In this document: one piece after another, positions 7,322 to 14,784 of the stretch
Position numbering within the stretch: position 1 is the first letter of the stretch
Layout of the letters: each line of letters starts with the position of its first letter
From: JANYGM01 sp043764015
Lineage (GTDB): Bacteria; Bacteroidota; Bacteroidia; Cytophagales; Thermonemataceae
NCBI GenBank assembly: GCA_043764015.1
Contig: JAYUKY010000124.1
Coordinates: 1 to 27,135, forward strand
Reading direction: 5' to 3'
Length of the DNA: 27,135 bases
The notes under the pieces: model-generated
Seen by the model: only the letters and a program-made list of their open reading frames with translations
The model's database searches: none
Told to the model about the DNA's origin: nothing
Made by a program: the position numbers and the translations under genes

Positions 7322-9444
7322 TGATAAATCCAAAAAGATATACCCTAACGGCTGCTTTGCCCTATGCTAATGGTCCTGTGCATATTGGACACTTGGCAGG
7401 CGTTTATATTCCTGCTGATATTTATGCTCGTTATCAGCGTTTGCGCAACCAAGACGTGCTTTTTGTCTGTGGGTCAGACGAACATGGCGTACCCGTAACG
7501 CTACGTGCAAGGGCGGAAAGCGTGTCTGTGCAGGAAGTTGTGGATAAGTATGACAAACTAATGAAAACCGCTTTTGCAGACTTTGGGATTAGTTTTGATA
7601 TTTATTCTCGCACTTCAAAAAAGATACATTACGACACAGCGCAAGAGATTTTTAAAAAAATGTACGAAAATGACAAATTTGAGGAAAAAACAACAGCACA
7701 ATTTTATGACGAAAGTACAAAAATGTTCTTAGCAGACCGCCTCATTATGGGAACTTGCCCAAAGTGTTCACACCCAGACGCTTACGGAGACCAATGTGAG
7801 AGTTGTGGCTCTACGCTTAGCCCAGATGAGCTGATAAACCCACGTTCTATGGTCAGTGGCAATGCGCCCATCAAAAAAGAAACAAAACATTGGTATTTGC
7901 CTTTGAATAAATACGAAAATTGGTTGCGTGAGTGGATTTTGGAGGGACACAAAGAGTGGAAAAGCAATGTTTATGGTCAATGCAAATCTTGGATTGAGCA
8001 GGGACTTTTGCCTCGTGCCGTTACTCGTGATTTGGATTGGGGCGTGCCTTTGCCTATTCCAAATACAGAAGGAAAAGTGATGTATGTTTGGTTTGATGCA
8101 CCTATTGGCTATATTTCTGCAACAAAAGATTATTTTCAGCAAAGAAATGCTGATACAACTTCTTGGGAAAAATATTGGAAAGATAGTGAAACAAAACTTG
8201 TTCATTTTATTGGAAAGGACAATATTGTATTTCATTGTATTATTTTTCCTGTGATTTTGAAGGCGGAAGGCTCATATATTTTACCTGAAAATGTGCCTGC
8301 AAACGAGTTTTTAAATCTTGAAAGCAAAAAAATCTCTACTTCACGTAATTGGGCGGTGTGGTTGCACGAATATTTGATTGATTTCCCTGAAAAACAGGAC
8401 GTTTTGCGCTATGTTTTGACTGCCAACGCACCAGAAACGAAAGATAATAATTTTCTTTGGAAAGATTTTCAAGACAGAAATAACAACGAATTAGCGGCTA
8501 ATTTGGGCAATTATGTCAATAGAGTTTTTACGCTCACGCACAAGTATTTTGAGGGAAATGTGCCAAATTTCACACAAAATCCTACTGAAAATGACGTAAA
8601 AACCATTGAAATTATTGCTACTTTTCCTAAAAAAATCAGTGATTCTTTGGAAAATTACCGCTTTAAAGAGGCTTTGAGCTATCTTATGGAACTTTCGTCT
8701 ATTGGAAACAAATATCTACAAGACAATGCGCCTTGGACACTTGCCAAGAATTTTGAGGAAAATAAAGACAGAATAAACGCTGTTATGAACCTTTCTTTGC
8801 AAATAATCGCTAGTTTGACTGTTTTGATGCAACCTTTTTTACCTTTTGCGGCGCAAAAACTCAAAAATGCACTTCATCTGGGCGAGTTCTTTTGGGGTGA
8901 AGCAGGAAATATTGATATGATTTTAGCGGGTCAAAAAATAGAAAGCTTGGGTATTTTGTTTGATAAAATTGAAGATGAAGCCATTGAAAAACAAGTTCAA
9001 AAACTTAGTATCAATGCAAATGAAAACAAAATTATAGATAAAATAGACAAAATTATAGAAAAAATCAATGAAAGTAAAGCTGAAATTTCTGAAAAATCAG
9101 TTATTCTGCCCAGCAAGGCAGAAATTGTTTTTGATGATTTTATGAAGATGGATTTGCGTGTGGCAACTATTTTGCACGCAGAAAAGATGCCAAAAAGCGA
9201 CAAACTTCTCAAAATACGCCTAAATACGGGACTTGACGAAAGAGTTGTTTTGAGCGGAATTGGTAAAGATTTTACAGCAGAAGAAATCATTGGAAAGCAA
9301 GTTTGCGTACTCATAAACCTTGCACCACGCAAAATGATGGGCGAAATCTCGCAAGGAATGATACTTATGGCAAAAGATGCTGATGGAAGTTTGGCGTTTG
9401 TTACGCCTTCCAAAATGGTAGAAAACGGAAGTGATATCAGTTAG
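7321..9444 (+). CDS. metG: Methionine-tRNA ligase
   Basis: Methionyl-tRNA synthetase charges tRNA-Met in the cytoplasm, for both initiation and elongation. The 707-residue protein has the HIGH motif at 21-24, the CGSDEHG segment at 50-56, a zinc knuckle with C146, C149, C159 and C162, and a KMSKS-type KISTS at 337-341. It ends in a Trbp111-like tRNA-binding (OB-fold) domain from about residue 603 (MKMDLRVATI...), the usual C-terminal dimerisation module of long bacterial MetRS. Catalytic, zinc-binding, anticodon-binding and C-terminal domains are all intact. The ATG overlaps the stop of the Rpn gene (TAATG), suggesting translational coupling or at least shared transcription, which is odd for an essential gene. 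Confidence 0.97.
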   Translation: MINPKRYTLTAALPYANGPVHIGHLAGVYIPADIYARYQRLRNQDVLFVCGSDEHGVPVTLRARAESVSVQEVVDKYDKLMKTAFADFGISFDIYSRTSKKIHYDTAQEIFKKMYENDKFEEKTTAQFYDESTKMFLADRLIMGTCPKCSHPDAYGDQCESCGSTLSPDELINPRSMVSGNAPIKKETKHWYLPLNKYENWLREWILEGHKEWKSNVYGQCKSWIEQGLLPRAVTRDLDWGVPLPIPNTEGKVMYVWFDAPIGYISATKDYFQQRNADTTSWEKYWKDSETKLVHFIGKDNIVFHCIIFPVILKAEGSYILPENVPANEFLNLESKKISTSRNWAVWLHEYLIDFPEKQDVLRYVLTANAPETKDNNFLWKDFQDRNNNELAANLGNYVNRVFTLTHKYFEGNVPNFTQNPTENDVKTIEIIATFPKKISDSLENYRFKEALSYLMELSSIGNKYLQDNAPWTLAKNFEENKDRINAVMNLSLQIIASLTVLMQPFLPFAAQKLKNALHLGEFFWGEAGNIDMILAGQKIESLGILFDKIEDEAIEKQVQKLSINANENKIIDKIDKIIEKINESKAEISEKSVILPSKAEIVFDDFMKMDLRVATILHAEKMPKSDKLLKIRLNTGLDERVVLSGIGKDFTAEEIIGKQVCVLINLAPRKMMGEISQGMILMAKDADGSLAFVTPSKMVENGSDIS

Positions 9445-9485
9445 GAATAAGCTGTAAATAAGTTTCTGATTTTGTTGGAGGATTA

Positions 9486-9540
9486 TTTGGTGAAAACACC
9501 AAACAATGTTACCCTGCGTTTGGTGTCCTCACCAAACGCA
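9486..9540. repeat. Twin hairpins after metG sharing a TTTGGTG/CACCAAA stem
   Basis: Hairpin 1 has a 7-bp stem (9486-9492 with 9497-9503) and an AAAA loop. Hairpin 2 has an 11-bp stem (9515-9525 with 9530-9540) and a TCCT loop. Both contain the same TTTGGTG core. They lie in the 209-base gap between metG and coaX, which has no gene. They could stop metG transcription, although no T-run follows, or be copies of a dispersed palindrome. Confidence 0.65.
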
Positions 9541-9653
9541 ATGGCTAAAAATACTAAATTAGGAGTTTATTTGCAACACGTTACTTAGCTGATAGTACAT
9601 AAATTTCAAAATTCTTAATTTTGCGCTTTTATATCACCCCAAAATCATTCAAA

Positions 9654-10424
9654 ATGAAAAGTATCAGCATAGATATTGGCAATACGCGCTACAAAGCAGG
9701 TTTTTTTGAAGAAAATAATCTTATGGAAACTTTGGAAACGAAAGAAGAAAACAATTTTTTTTCTTTTATTGATAATTTACTTGAAAAATATTCAATAGAA
9801 AATATCATTCTAGCATCTGTTAGAGCTGATTTGACTGATTTTTTGTCAAAATCACCTCAAGATAAACTAAAAAATATATTCTTATTATCCCCTGATTTGC
9901 CCGTTCCACTCAAAAATCATTATCAAACTCCAAAAACACTCGGCACAGACAGAATAGCAGGAATGTGTGGTGCAAAAGCTATTTTTCCTACTCAAAATTG
10001 CCTGGTTATAGATATTGGCACGTGTATTACGTATGATTTGATAGATAAAAATGATAATTTTTTTGGCGGAACTATCTCACCTGGAGTGCGTATGCGTCTG
10101 CGTGCTATGCACGAGTTCACACAAAAATTACCTTTATTAGAATGGAATTCAAAAGATTTTTCTCAAAATAATCTTCCTAATATTCAAGGAAGTTCAACAA
10201 AAGATGCAATTTTGAGTGGCGCAATCAATGGTATGATGCTGGAAATTCAGGGAATAATACATCATTTTGAGCGTTTGTATGAGGATTTGCATATTATTTT
10301 GTGTGGTGGTGATGCTTTTTATTTTGAAAAATCATTAAAAGGCACTATATTTGCGCACCCAAAACTTGTTTTATATGGGTTAAACAGAATTCTACAACAT
10401 AATGTCAAAAAAAATCAGTTTTAG
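9654..10424 (+). CDS. coaX: Type III pantothenate kinase
   Basis: CoaX phosphorylates pantothenate, the first step of coenzyme A synthesis, in the cytoplasm. The 256-residue protein belongs to the ASKHA superfamily. The phosphate-binding loop DIGNTRYK is at 7-14, a GTDRIAG segment follows, and the second nucleotide-binding motif reads VIDIGTCITYD. FGGTISPGVRMRLRAM and a late GGDA complete the pattern. I start it at the ATG at 9654; a TTG 33 bases upstream is in frame but would add residues not seen in the family. It overlaps the next gene by 23 bases, so the two are probably co-expressed. I recall this adjacency with an outer-membrane protein from other Bacteroidota. Confidence 0.93.
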   Translation: MKSISIDIGNTRYKAGFFEENNLMETLETKEENNFFSFIDNLLEKYSIENIILASVRADLTDFLSKSPQDKLKNIFLLSPDLPVPLKNHYQTPKTLGTDRIAGMCGAKAIFPTQNCLVIDIGTCITYDLIDKNDNFFGGTISPGVRMRLRAMHEFTQKLPLLEWNSKDFSQNNLPNIQGSSTKDAILSGAINGMMLEIQGIIHHFERLYEDLHIILCGGDAFYFEKSLKGTIFAHPKLVLYGLNRILQHNVKKNQF

Positions 10425-11706
10425 TAGCTTTTTTATAAGAATATTGGCTATCAGCGTAATGCTCAATATAGTTTCAACTATCAATCTTAATGCACAAAAT
10501 TCTCCTTATTCTAGTCTAGGACTGGGAAATATCAGCCCGCAAGGCTTTATGGCACAAGAGTTTATGGGTGGCGTGGGCGTAAGTAACACAGGAAGTTTTA
10601 TTATGAACAACATAAATCCTGCACTTATTGCCAGAAATAAAAATACTATTTTGGATATTGCCCTCTACGGACAGCAATATAATATCAAAAATAGTACAAC
10701 AAAACAACAAGAATCAACAGGCAATATATCACATATTGCCGTGCTTTTCCCTGTTTATAAAAAGTATTGGACTGCACAGCTGGGCTTCAAACCGTATAGC
10801 AATGTAGAATATCTTTATGCTCGTACTGCTCGTATTACTGGTAATCAAGACTTTACAGCTACTTATACATACGAAGGCAGTGGCGGACTAAATTCTTTCT
10901 TTTGGGGGAATGGTTTTACAATAGCTAAAAACCTTTATGTAGGTGCAAAAATCAATTATCTATTTGGGAATATTACCAATGAAGTTGGCACGCAGGTAAA
11001 TGTAGGTGGAGCAGACCCAAAAACAATCCTTACCAACCGTACTGTTTTTTCTAATATTTTGGTCAATTTGGGCGCAGCAGCTACTTTCCCCCTAAAAAAT
11101 AAAAATAACATTAACATTGGTGCATCTTTTGATTTGGGGCAGAATATGGGTATAAAAAGAAGTACCTTCAATGAAAGAAGAAATGCTACCAATACCACTA
11201 TTTCACAGGATACATTACTTATCAACCAAAAAGCAAACATCAATTTGCCTTATAAACTGCGTTTGGGCATAAGCTACGAAAAACCTTCTATTTATACTTT
11301 TGGGGTTGATGTTTTTACGCAAGCGTGGAAAAATTATAGAGATGGTACTGCCCCTAACCCTGACTTGCAGTTTCAGAATTCTAATGGTATTGCTGTTGGT
11401 GCAGAGCTTACGCCTAACTTCAAATCAATGAATTTCTTTAAACGCTCAACTTATAGAATAGGCGCACAATACCAACAAACGGCATATTTATTAAATGGTC
11501 AGTCTATAAATGAGTTTGGCATAAGTTTTGGTACATCATTACCTGTAGGGATTTCGCAGGTAGGGCTTACATACATCAATCTTGGCTTAACAGTTGGACA
11601 ACGTGGTACTACAAGCGCAGGACTTATACAAGAAAACTACATTAAAGTTACGCTAGGCGCAACAATCAATGACTTGCTTTGGTTTAATAGACCAAAAATA
11701 GAATAA
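10402..11706 (+). CDS. Probable outer-membrane beta-barrel protein
   Basis: This 434-residue protein starts with a hydrophobic signal peptide (about 1-31, ending ...NLNAQ). The mature part begins SPYSSLGLGNISPQG and MGGVGVS, like FadL/porin-type proteins of Bacteroidota. The rest alternates polar and aromatic residues in short strands with Gly and Asn turns (for example YVGAKINYLFG, YRIGAQYQQTAY) and ends in a strand, all consistent with an outer-membrane barrel. No enzyme motif is seen. Its start lies inside coaX (23-base overlap), and a TPR-like secreted protein follows. The transported substrate is unknown; barrel topology is inferred from composition, not modelled. Confidence 0.75.
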   Translation: MSKKISFSSFFIRILAISVMLNIVSTINLNAQNSPYSSLGLGNISPQGFMAQEFMGGVGVSNTGSFIMNNINPALIARNKNTILDIALYGQQYNIKNSTTKQQESTGNISHIAVLFPVYKKYWTAQLGFKPYSNVEYLYARTARITGNQDFTATYTYEGSGGLNSFFWGNGFTIAKNLYVGAKINYLFGNITNEVGTQVNVGGADPKTILTNRTVFSNILVNLGAAATFPLKNKNNINIGASFDLGQNMGIKRSTFNERRNATNTTISQDTLLINQKANINLPYKLRLGISYEKPSIYTFGVDVFTQAWKNYRDGTAPNPDLQFQNSNGIAVGAELTPNFKSMNFFKRSTYRIGAQYQQTAYLLNGQSINEFGISFGTSLPVGISQVGLTYINLGLTVGQRGTTSAGLIQENYIKVTLGATINDLLWFNRPKIE

Positions 11707-11710
11707 AATC

Positions 11711-11773
11711 AATTACGAATTACGAAAATGCAAAATATAACTGTTTAGTATTCATTCAAAATTTACAATTAAA
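11711..11773. repeat. Heptamer repeats (AATTNNN family), copy B
   Basis: AATTACG occurs twice (11711-11724) just after the barrel gene. AATTTAC and AATTAAA (11760-11773) follow a TATTCATTC stretch that is also in copy A after nadC. Copy A has two more heptamers at the same place, so the array length differs between copies. Confidence 0.6.
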
Positions 11774-11791
11774 AATAAATCAATAATAAAA

Positions 11792-13126
11792 ATGAAAAAG
11801 ATTTTCCTGAACACAATTTTATCTGTTTTTACTTTGATAGTTTCTTTACAAGCAACTGCACAAGTAAAAGAGCCAACAGACCCAAAATTGCGTGAAATGC
11901 TTGTGAAACAACGCATTTTATACAAAAATGCTATGCAAGACAAAAAATACCAAGATGCTGCTAATCATTTGGGTTGGATACTTAAAAATGTACCAGATAA
12001 TGCGCCTTTCCATTATCAAGTGGCATCTGATGTTTATCCAAAACTACTTGCAGAACTCAAAGATGCAAAAATGATTAAGGCGTATCAAGATACTTTTTTG
12101 ATGTCTTATGATAATTATATCAAATATTTTCCTACTGATAAAGCAGGAAAACCACAGGAAGGAACACAAATGAATTATAAAGGATATTATGCGTATGAAT
12201 ACCTTTCTGTACGCCCAGGGGCAACTGAAATACTTAATAATCTTTTCAAAAAAATCATTGATTTAAACGGAAATAATACTTTTGCAGGTAATTTATATTA
12301 TGCAATGGACGTTACTTGTACAGCTATGGCAGAAAAAAAGATTACTGATGATGCTGGTTTTGCACAATACGAAAAAATAAATGCTGTTATTGAATATAAT
12401 TTGAAAAATAATGTAGCACAAAAAGCGCAATTTGAGCAATCTAACGACCTTGTAACGAAAAAATTTACAGAGTGTTTTAAAGCTAAAATTACTTGTGAAT
12501 TTATTGAGAAAAATCTCACTAAAAAATACAAGGAAACAAAATCAAAAGAAGAAGCTATCAAATTAAGTAATTATTTGAGTGATGCTGATTGTACAAAAAG
12601 CCCTCTTTTTGCTGAAATAGCAGAGAAATTGGCAAAAGAAGACCCTTCATTTGATAATTTTTACAAACTTTATCAGATGTTTGATGCCCGTGGAGAAGCT
12701 GCAAAAGCACAAGAATATTTCACTAAATCACAGGATTTAGCAACAACTGTTCCGCAGAAAACAAAAATCACTAAAAAACTGATTTCAAATTCTGAGAAAA
12801 CTGGTAACAAAGCCACTACACGTACTTATTTATTGCAACTATTGGCATTAGAGCCTTCATCAGCAAGTAATATTTATGCTAGAATTGGAGATTTGTATAT
12901 TGGTAGCCCAGAATGTGGTACAAAAGATGTTGTTGAAGGTCGTGCTTACGCTATTGCTGCATTTAATATGTATCAAAAAGCGGGTAACTCTGCTAAAATG
13001 TCTTATGCAAAGAAATTTTATCCTAGCAAAGCAGACGTTTTTCAGAGTGGAAAAGGTGGCAAATCTGTTACATTAAACTGTTGGATAGGAGAAACCGTGA
13101 GGATTCCGTTGCCAAAAGAATTGTAG
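11792..13126 (+). CDS. Secreted TPR-like protein
   Basis: This 444-residue protein has a signal peptide (about 1-23, ending QATAQ), so it is periplasmic or outer-membrane associated. The mature part is almost entirely helical, with repeats resembling tetratricopeptide units: one near 40-80 (YKNAMQDKKYQDAANHLGWIL) and clearer ones near 320-410 (AKAQEYFTKSQDL, AYAIAAFNMYQKAG). It ends in a compact LNCWIGETVRIPLP segment that I recall from similar Bacteroidota TPR proteins beside coaX. The function is unknown. It may work with the upstream barrel protein, since the three genes follow each other on one strand. It is separated from the barrel gene by 85 bases containing heptamer repeats. Confidence 0.65.
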   Translation: MKKIFLNTILSVFTLIVSLQATAQVKEPTDPKLREMLVKQRILYKNAMQDKKYQDAANHLGWILKNVPDNAPFHYQVASDVYPKLLAELKDAKMIKAYQDTFLMSYDNYIKYFPTDKAGKPQEGTQMNYKGYYAYEYLSVRPGATEILNNLFKKIIDLNGNNTFAGNLYYAMDVTCTAMAEKKITDDAGFAQYEKINAVIEYNLKNNVAQKAQFEQSNDLVTKKFTECFKAKITCEFIEKNLTKKYKETKSKEEAIKLSNYLSDADCTKSPLFAEIAEKLAKEDPSFDNFYKLYQMFDARGEAAKAQEYFTKSQDLATTVPQKTKITKKLISNSEKTGNKATTRTYLLQLLALEPSSASNIYARIGDLYIGSPECGTKDVVEGRAYAIAAFNMYQKAGNSAKMSYAKKFYPSKADVFQSGKGGKSVTLNCWIGETVRIPLPKEL

Positions 13127-13129
13127 TTT

Positions 13130-13171
13130 AATTATGAATTATGAATTTTAAATTTTAAATTGTAAATGATT
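13130..13171. repeat. Heptamer array (AATTNNN family), copy D
   Basis: Six consecutive 7-base units follow the stop of the TPR gene: AATTATG twice, AATTTTA twice, AATTGTA and AATGATT. The last unit runs into the structured element that starts at 13169. The strict 7-base spacing with drifting sequence looks like a degenerate short tandem repeat. Confidence 0.7.
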
Positions 13172-13337
13172 TGCTACCGTACACTGTTTTTTTATTATTG
13201 GGCTGTACCGTAGTGGAACGTAGGTCTGACCAGTAATAAAAAACAGGGGTTGCAATTTTAAAAGAGGTTATGGTCAAACCTACGCTACTCTACGGTACAG
13301 ACCATAATTTCTTTTAAAATTGTGTACAGTAGCAAAT
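13169..13337. other. 169-bp intergenic element folding as a three-way junction
   Basis: No gene lies in the 380-base gap 13127-13506. Arm A (13169-13184) pairs with 13322-13337 in 16 positions with one mismatch. Inside it, hairpin B pairs 13184-13201 with 13230-13246 (one bulged base and one G-U), and hairpin E pairs 13252-13275 with 13300-13323 (24 positions, three of them G-U in plus-strand RNA). A 5-base linker separates B and E. The two loops, 13206-13229 and 13276-13299, are complementary to each other at 19 of 24 positions. This may be a structured RNA, a MITE-like element or a single-strand recombination site. It has no protein-coding potential that I can support. Confidence 0.8.
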
Positions 13338-13432
13338 GCAAATGAATACAAAATATTTCACATAAAATATTGTAATGTTAAAATCCGTGAGTAATTTTGC
13401 TTATGGGTTTTTTTGTTAGGTTTTCTTTGGAT

Positions 13433-13467
13433 TTTGAAAAAGTTTTTTATTTTTCACTATATTTTTG
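13433..13467 (+). promoter_or_regulatory. Putative promoter of the basic repeat protein
   Basis: TTTG (13433-13436) and TATTTTTG (13460-13467) match the Bacteroidota -33 and -7 elements with a 23-base spacer, slightly long. The -7 element ends 39 bases before the TTG start at 13507. Confidence 0.5.
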
Positions 13468-13506
13468 CATCTTTACATTTTAATAATGTTTATTTAAATA
13501 TTCTCT

Positions 13507-14628
13507 TTGAAAAACTCTAAAAAAATATTGCTGTTTTTTGTGTTTCTACTAATTTGTTTGTGTTTTTCTAACCAAGATGCACAAGCACAGGCAGAGAAAC
13601 GCCCTAAGAAAAAACCTGATTTGTCGCCCAAAAAACGTCTTTTGAGAAAATATGGTAAAACAAAAACAGACAAATATAAAGGAGAAGTACAAGTAACGAA
13701 AGGAAAGACAGACAAAAGCGGAAAAGCTATCACAGTACAAACACGCAGGAGCGCAAAAAAAACAGGTGTTTCTGGACTGATTACCAGAGTAGCACAACCA
13801 AAAGAACATAAAGGCGTTTCTGGATTGATTACCAGAGTAGCACAACCAAAAAAACATAAAGGCGTTTCTGGATTGATTACTAGAGTAGTACAACCAAAAA
13901 AACATAAAGGCGTTTCTGGGCTGATAATTAAAGTAACGCCAAAAGATTTAAAGAAAAGAAGTATTAGCGGACTTATTATTAGGGTAGAGCCTAAAAAGAA
14001 ACATAAAGGAGTTTCTGGATTTGTTATTAGGGTTTCTCCTAACAAAATTACCCAAAGAGAAGGTAGTTATAAAGGTGTACCAATGAATTTAGTTAATAGA
14101 CATAAAAAAGCTATTTATAACCAAAGAAAGCAAATAGCACAATATAAAGGTATGTTTACGTATGTGGACAAACGAGCTACGCTTTATGTACGTAAGGGCA
14201 AACAAGCAAGTACCTACAAAGGCACAGTACGTTATGTGGACAAACGAGCTACACTTTATGCCCAAAAAGCCAAACAAGCAAGCACCTACAAAGGCTTTAT
14301 ACGTGTGAGAAAACGCCCTTATATGGCTACTACACACACTTATCAGAAGAAAAATTACAATAAACCTTATGATATTCGTAATTTGAAAAAAGGGCTTTGG
14401 TTGCCTAAAAAAGGTGATATGCCTCGTTATATGCGTCAAAAAGTAGCACGACCAAAAGCAGACAAATCAGAAAGACAAATTTGGGACACTTATGCACCCA
14501 ATACGACAAAAAGAAACACAAAACTAACCAAAGCAAGCAATGCAAGTGGTACAAATAGTACTGGTATGCCACAACGCACAAATCCAAAAAATTTGAATAA
14601 AAAAGATAAAAATCCATTACCAAGATAA
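13507..14628 (+). CDS. Secreted, very basic repeat protein of unknown function
   Basis: I do not recognise this 373-residue protein. It starts at TTG: an upstream in-frame ATG runs into a stop within four codons, and the TTG directly begins a signal peptide, KNSKKILLFF to AQAQ (about 1-29). The mature protein is rich in Lys and Arg. Residues 87-180 hold six units of about 16 residues with consensus GVSGLITRVAQPKKHK, the first three nearly identical. Residues 213-260 hold two 24-residue units, YKGxxxYVDKRATLYxxKxK and so on. Both types share [HY]KG followed by a short beta-strand-like VR stretch, also seen at 57-63 and 188-191. The C-terminal ~100 residues are disordered-looking. It may bind an anionic polymer such as LPS, exopolysaccharide or DNA; that is a guess from charge. 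Confidence 0.75.
   Translation: MKNSKKILLFFVFLLICLCFSNQDAQAQAEKRPKKKPDLSPKKRLLRKYGKTKTDKYKGEVQVTKGKTDKSGKAITVQTRRSAKKTGVSGLITRVAQPKEHKGVSGLITRVAQPKKHKGVSGLITRVVQPKKHKGVSGLIIKVTPKDLKKRSISGLIIRVEPKKKHKGVSGFVIRVSPNKITQREGSYKGVPMNLVNRHKKAIYNQRKQIAQYKGMFTYVDKRATLYVRKGKQASTYKGTVRYVDKRATLYAQKAKQASTYKGFIRVRKRPYMATTHTYQKKNYNKPYDIRNLKKGLWLPKKGDMPRYMRQKVARPKADKSERQIWDTYAPNTTKRNTKLTKASNASGTNSTGMPQRTNPKNLNKKDKNPLPR
13765..13956 (+). repeat. 48-bp tandem repeats in the basic protein gene
   Basis: Units start at 13765, 13813, 13861 and 13909. The first three differ by only a few bases; the fourth diverges after its first 20 bases, and two more degenerate units follow to about 14046. They encode the GVSGLITRVAQPKKHK repeat. 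Near-identity at DNA level points to recent expansion. Confidence 0.9.
14143..14286 (+). repeat. 72-bp tandem repeat in the basic protein gene
   Basis: Two units (14143-14214 and 14215-14286) encode the 24-residue YKG...YVDKRATLY unit. A third YKG at 14287 begins a unit that quickly diverges. Confidence 0.88.
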
Positions 14629-14634
14629 AGTTTC

Positions 14635-14694
14635 AATTACGAATTATCAATTACGAAAATACAAATTATGTGTTCTATTTGTCGTAATTGATAA
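14635..14694. repeat. Heptamer repeat copy C overlapping a 13-bp inverted repeat
   Basis: AATTACG, AATTATC and AATTACG (14635-14655) follow the stop of the basic-protein gene. TTATCAATTACGA (14644-14656) is perfectly inverted at 14682-14694, with 25 bases between the arms. The heptamers are thus part of a potential hairpin that could end the upstream transcript. Confidence 0.65.
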
Positions 14695-14709
14695 AATTGA
14701 ACAAAAAAT

Positions 14710-14751
14710 AATTAGAACAAAAAAACTAAATAAGGTGTTTTTGTTCTAATT
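14710..14751. promoter_or_regulatory. 14-bp perfect inverted repeat upstream of proline dehydrogenase
   Basis: AATTAGAACAAAAA (14710-14723) is perfectly inverted at 14738-14751 around a 14-base spacer. It ends 4 bases before the TAAATTTG promoter element of the next gene. It could be an operator for a dimeric regulator or the terminator of the upstream gene; the AT-rich right arm is only weakly terminator-like. Confidence 0.55.
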
Positions 14752-14755
14752 TCAT

Positions 14756-14763
14756 TAAATTTG
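14756..14763 (+). promoter_or_regulatory. Putative -7 element (TAAATTTG) of the proline dehydrogenase gene
   Basis: TAAATTTG matches TAnnTTTG, 21 bases before the ATG at 14785. The TTTG at 14740-14743 is too close (12-base spacer) to be a standard -33, so activation through the adjacent palindrome is possible. Confidence 0.45.
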
Positions 14764-14784
14764 CTTCTTAAAAATAAAAATATT

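Noticed and set aside
13169..13337. Possible tRNA, because of the cloverleaf-like junction
   Set aside because: The arms are far too long, there is no anticodon-arm geometry, and no T-arm or CCA end is visible.
13494..14045. A 183-codon open frame antisense to the basic repeat protein gene, also repetitive
   Set aside because: It is the mirror of the 48-bp repeats in the sense gene. The sense frame has a signal peptide and promoter elements; the antisense frame has neither.
14761..14784. In-frame TTG start for proline dehydrogenase, adding 8 residues
   Set aside because: The TTG is part of the TAAATTTG promoter element. The ATG at 14785 is the better start.
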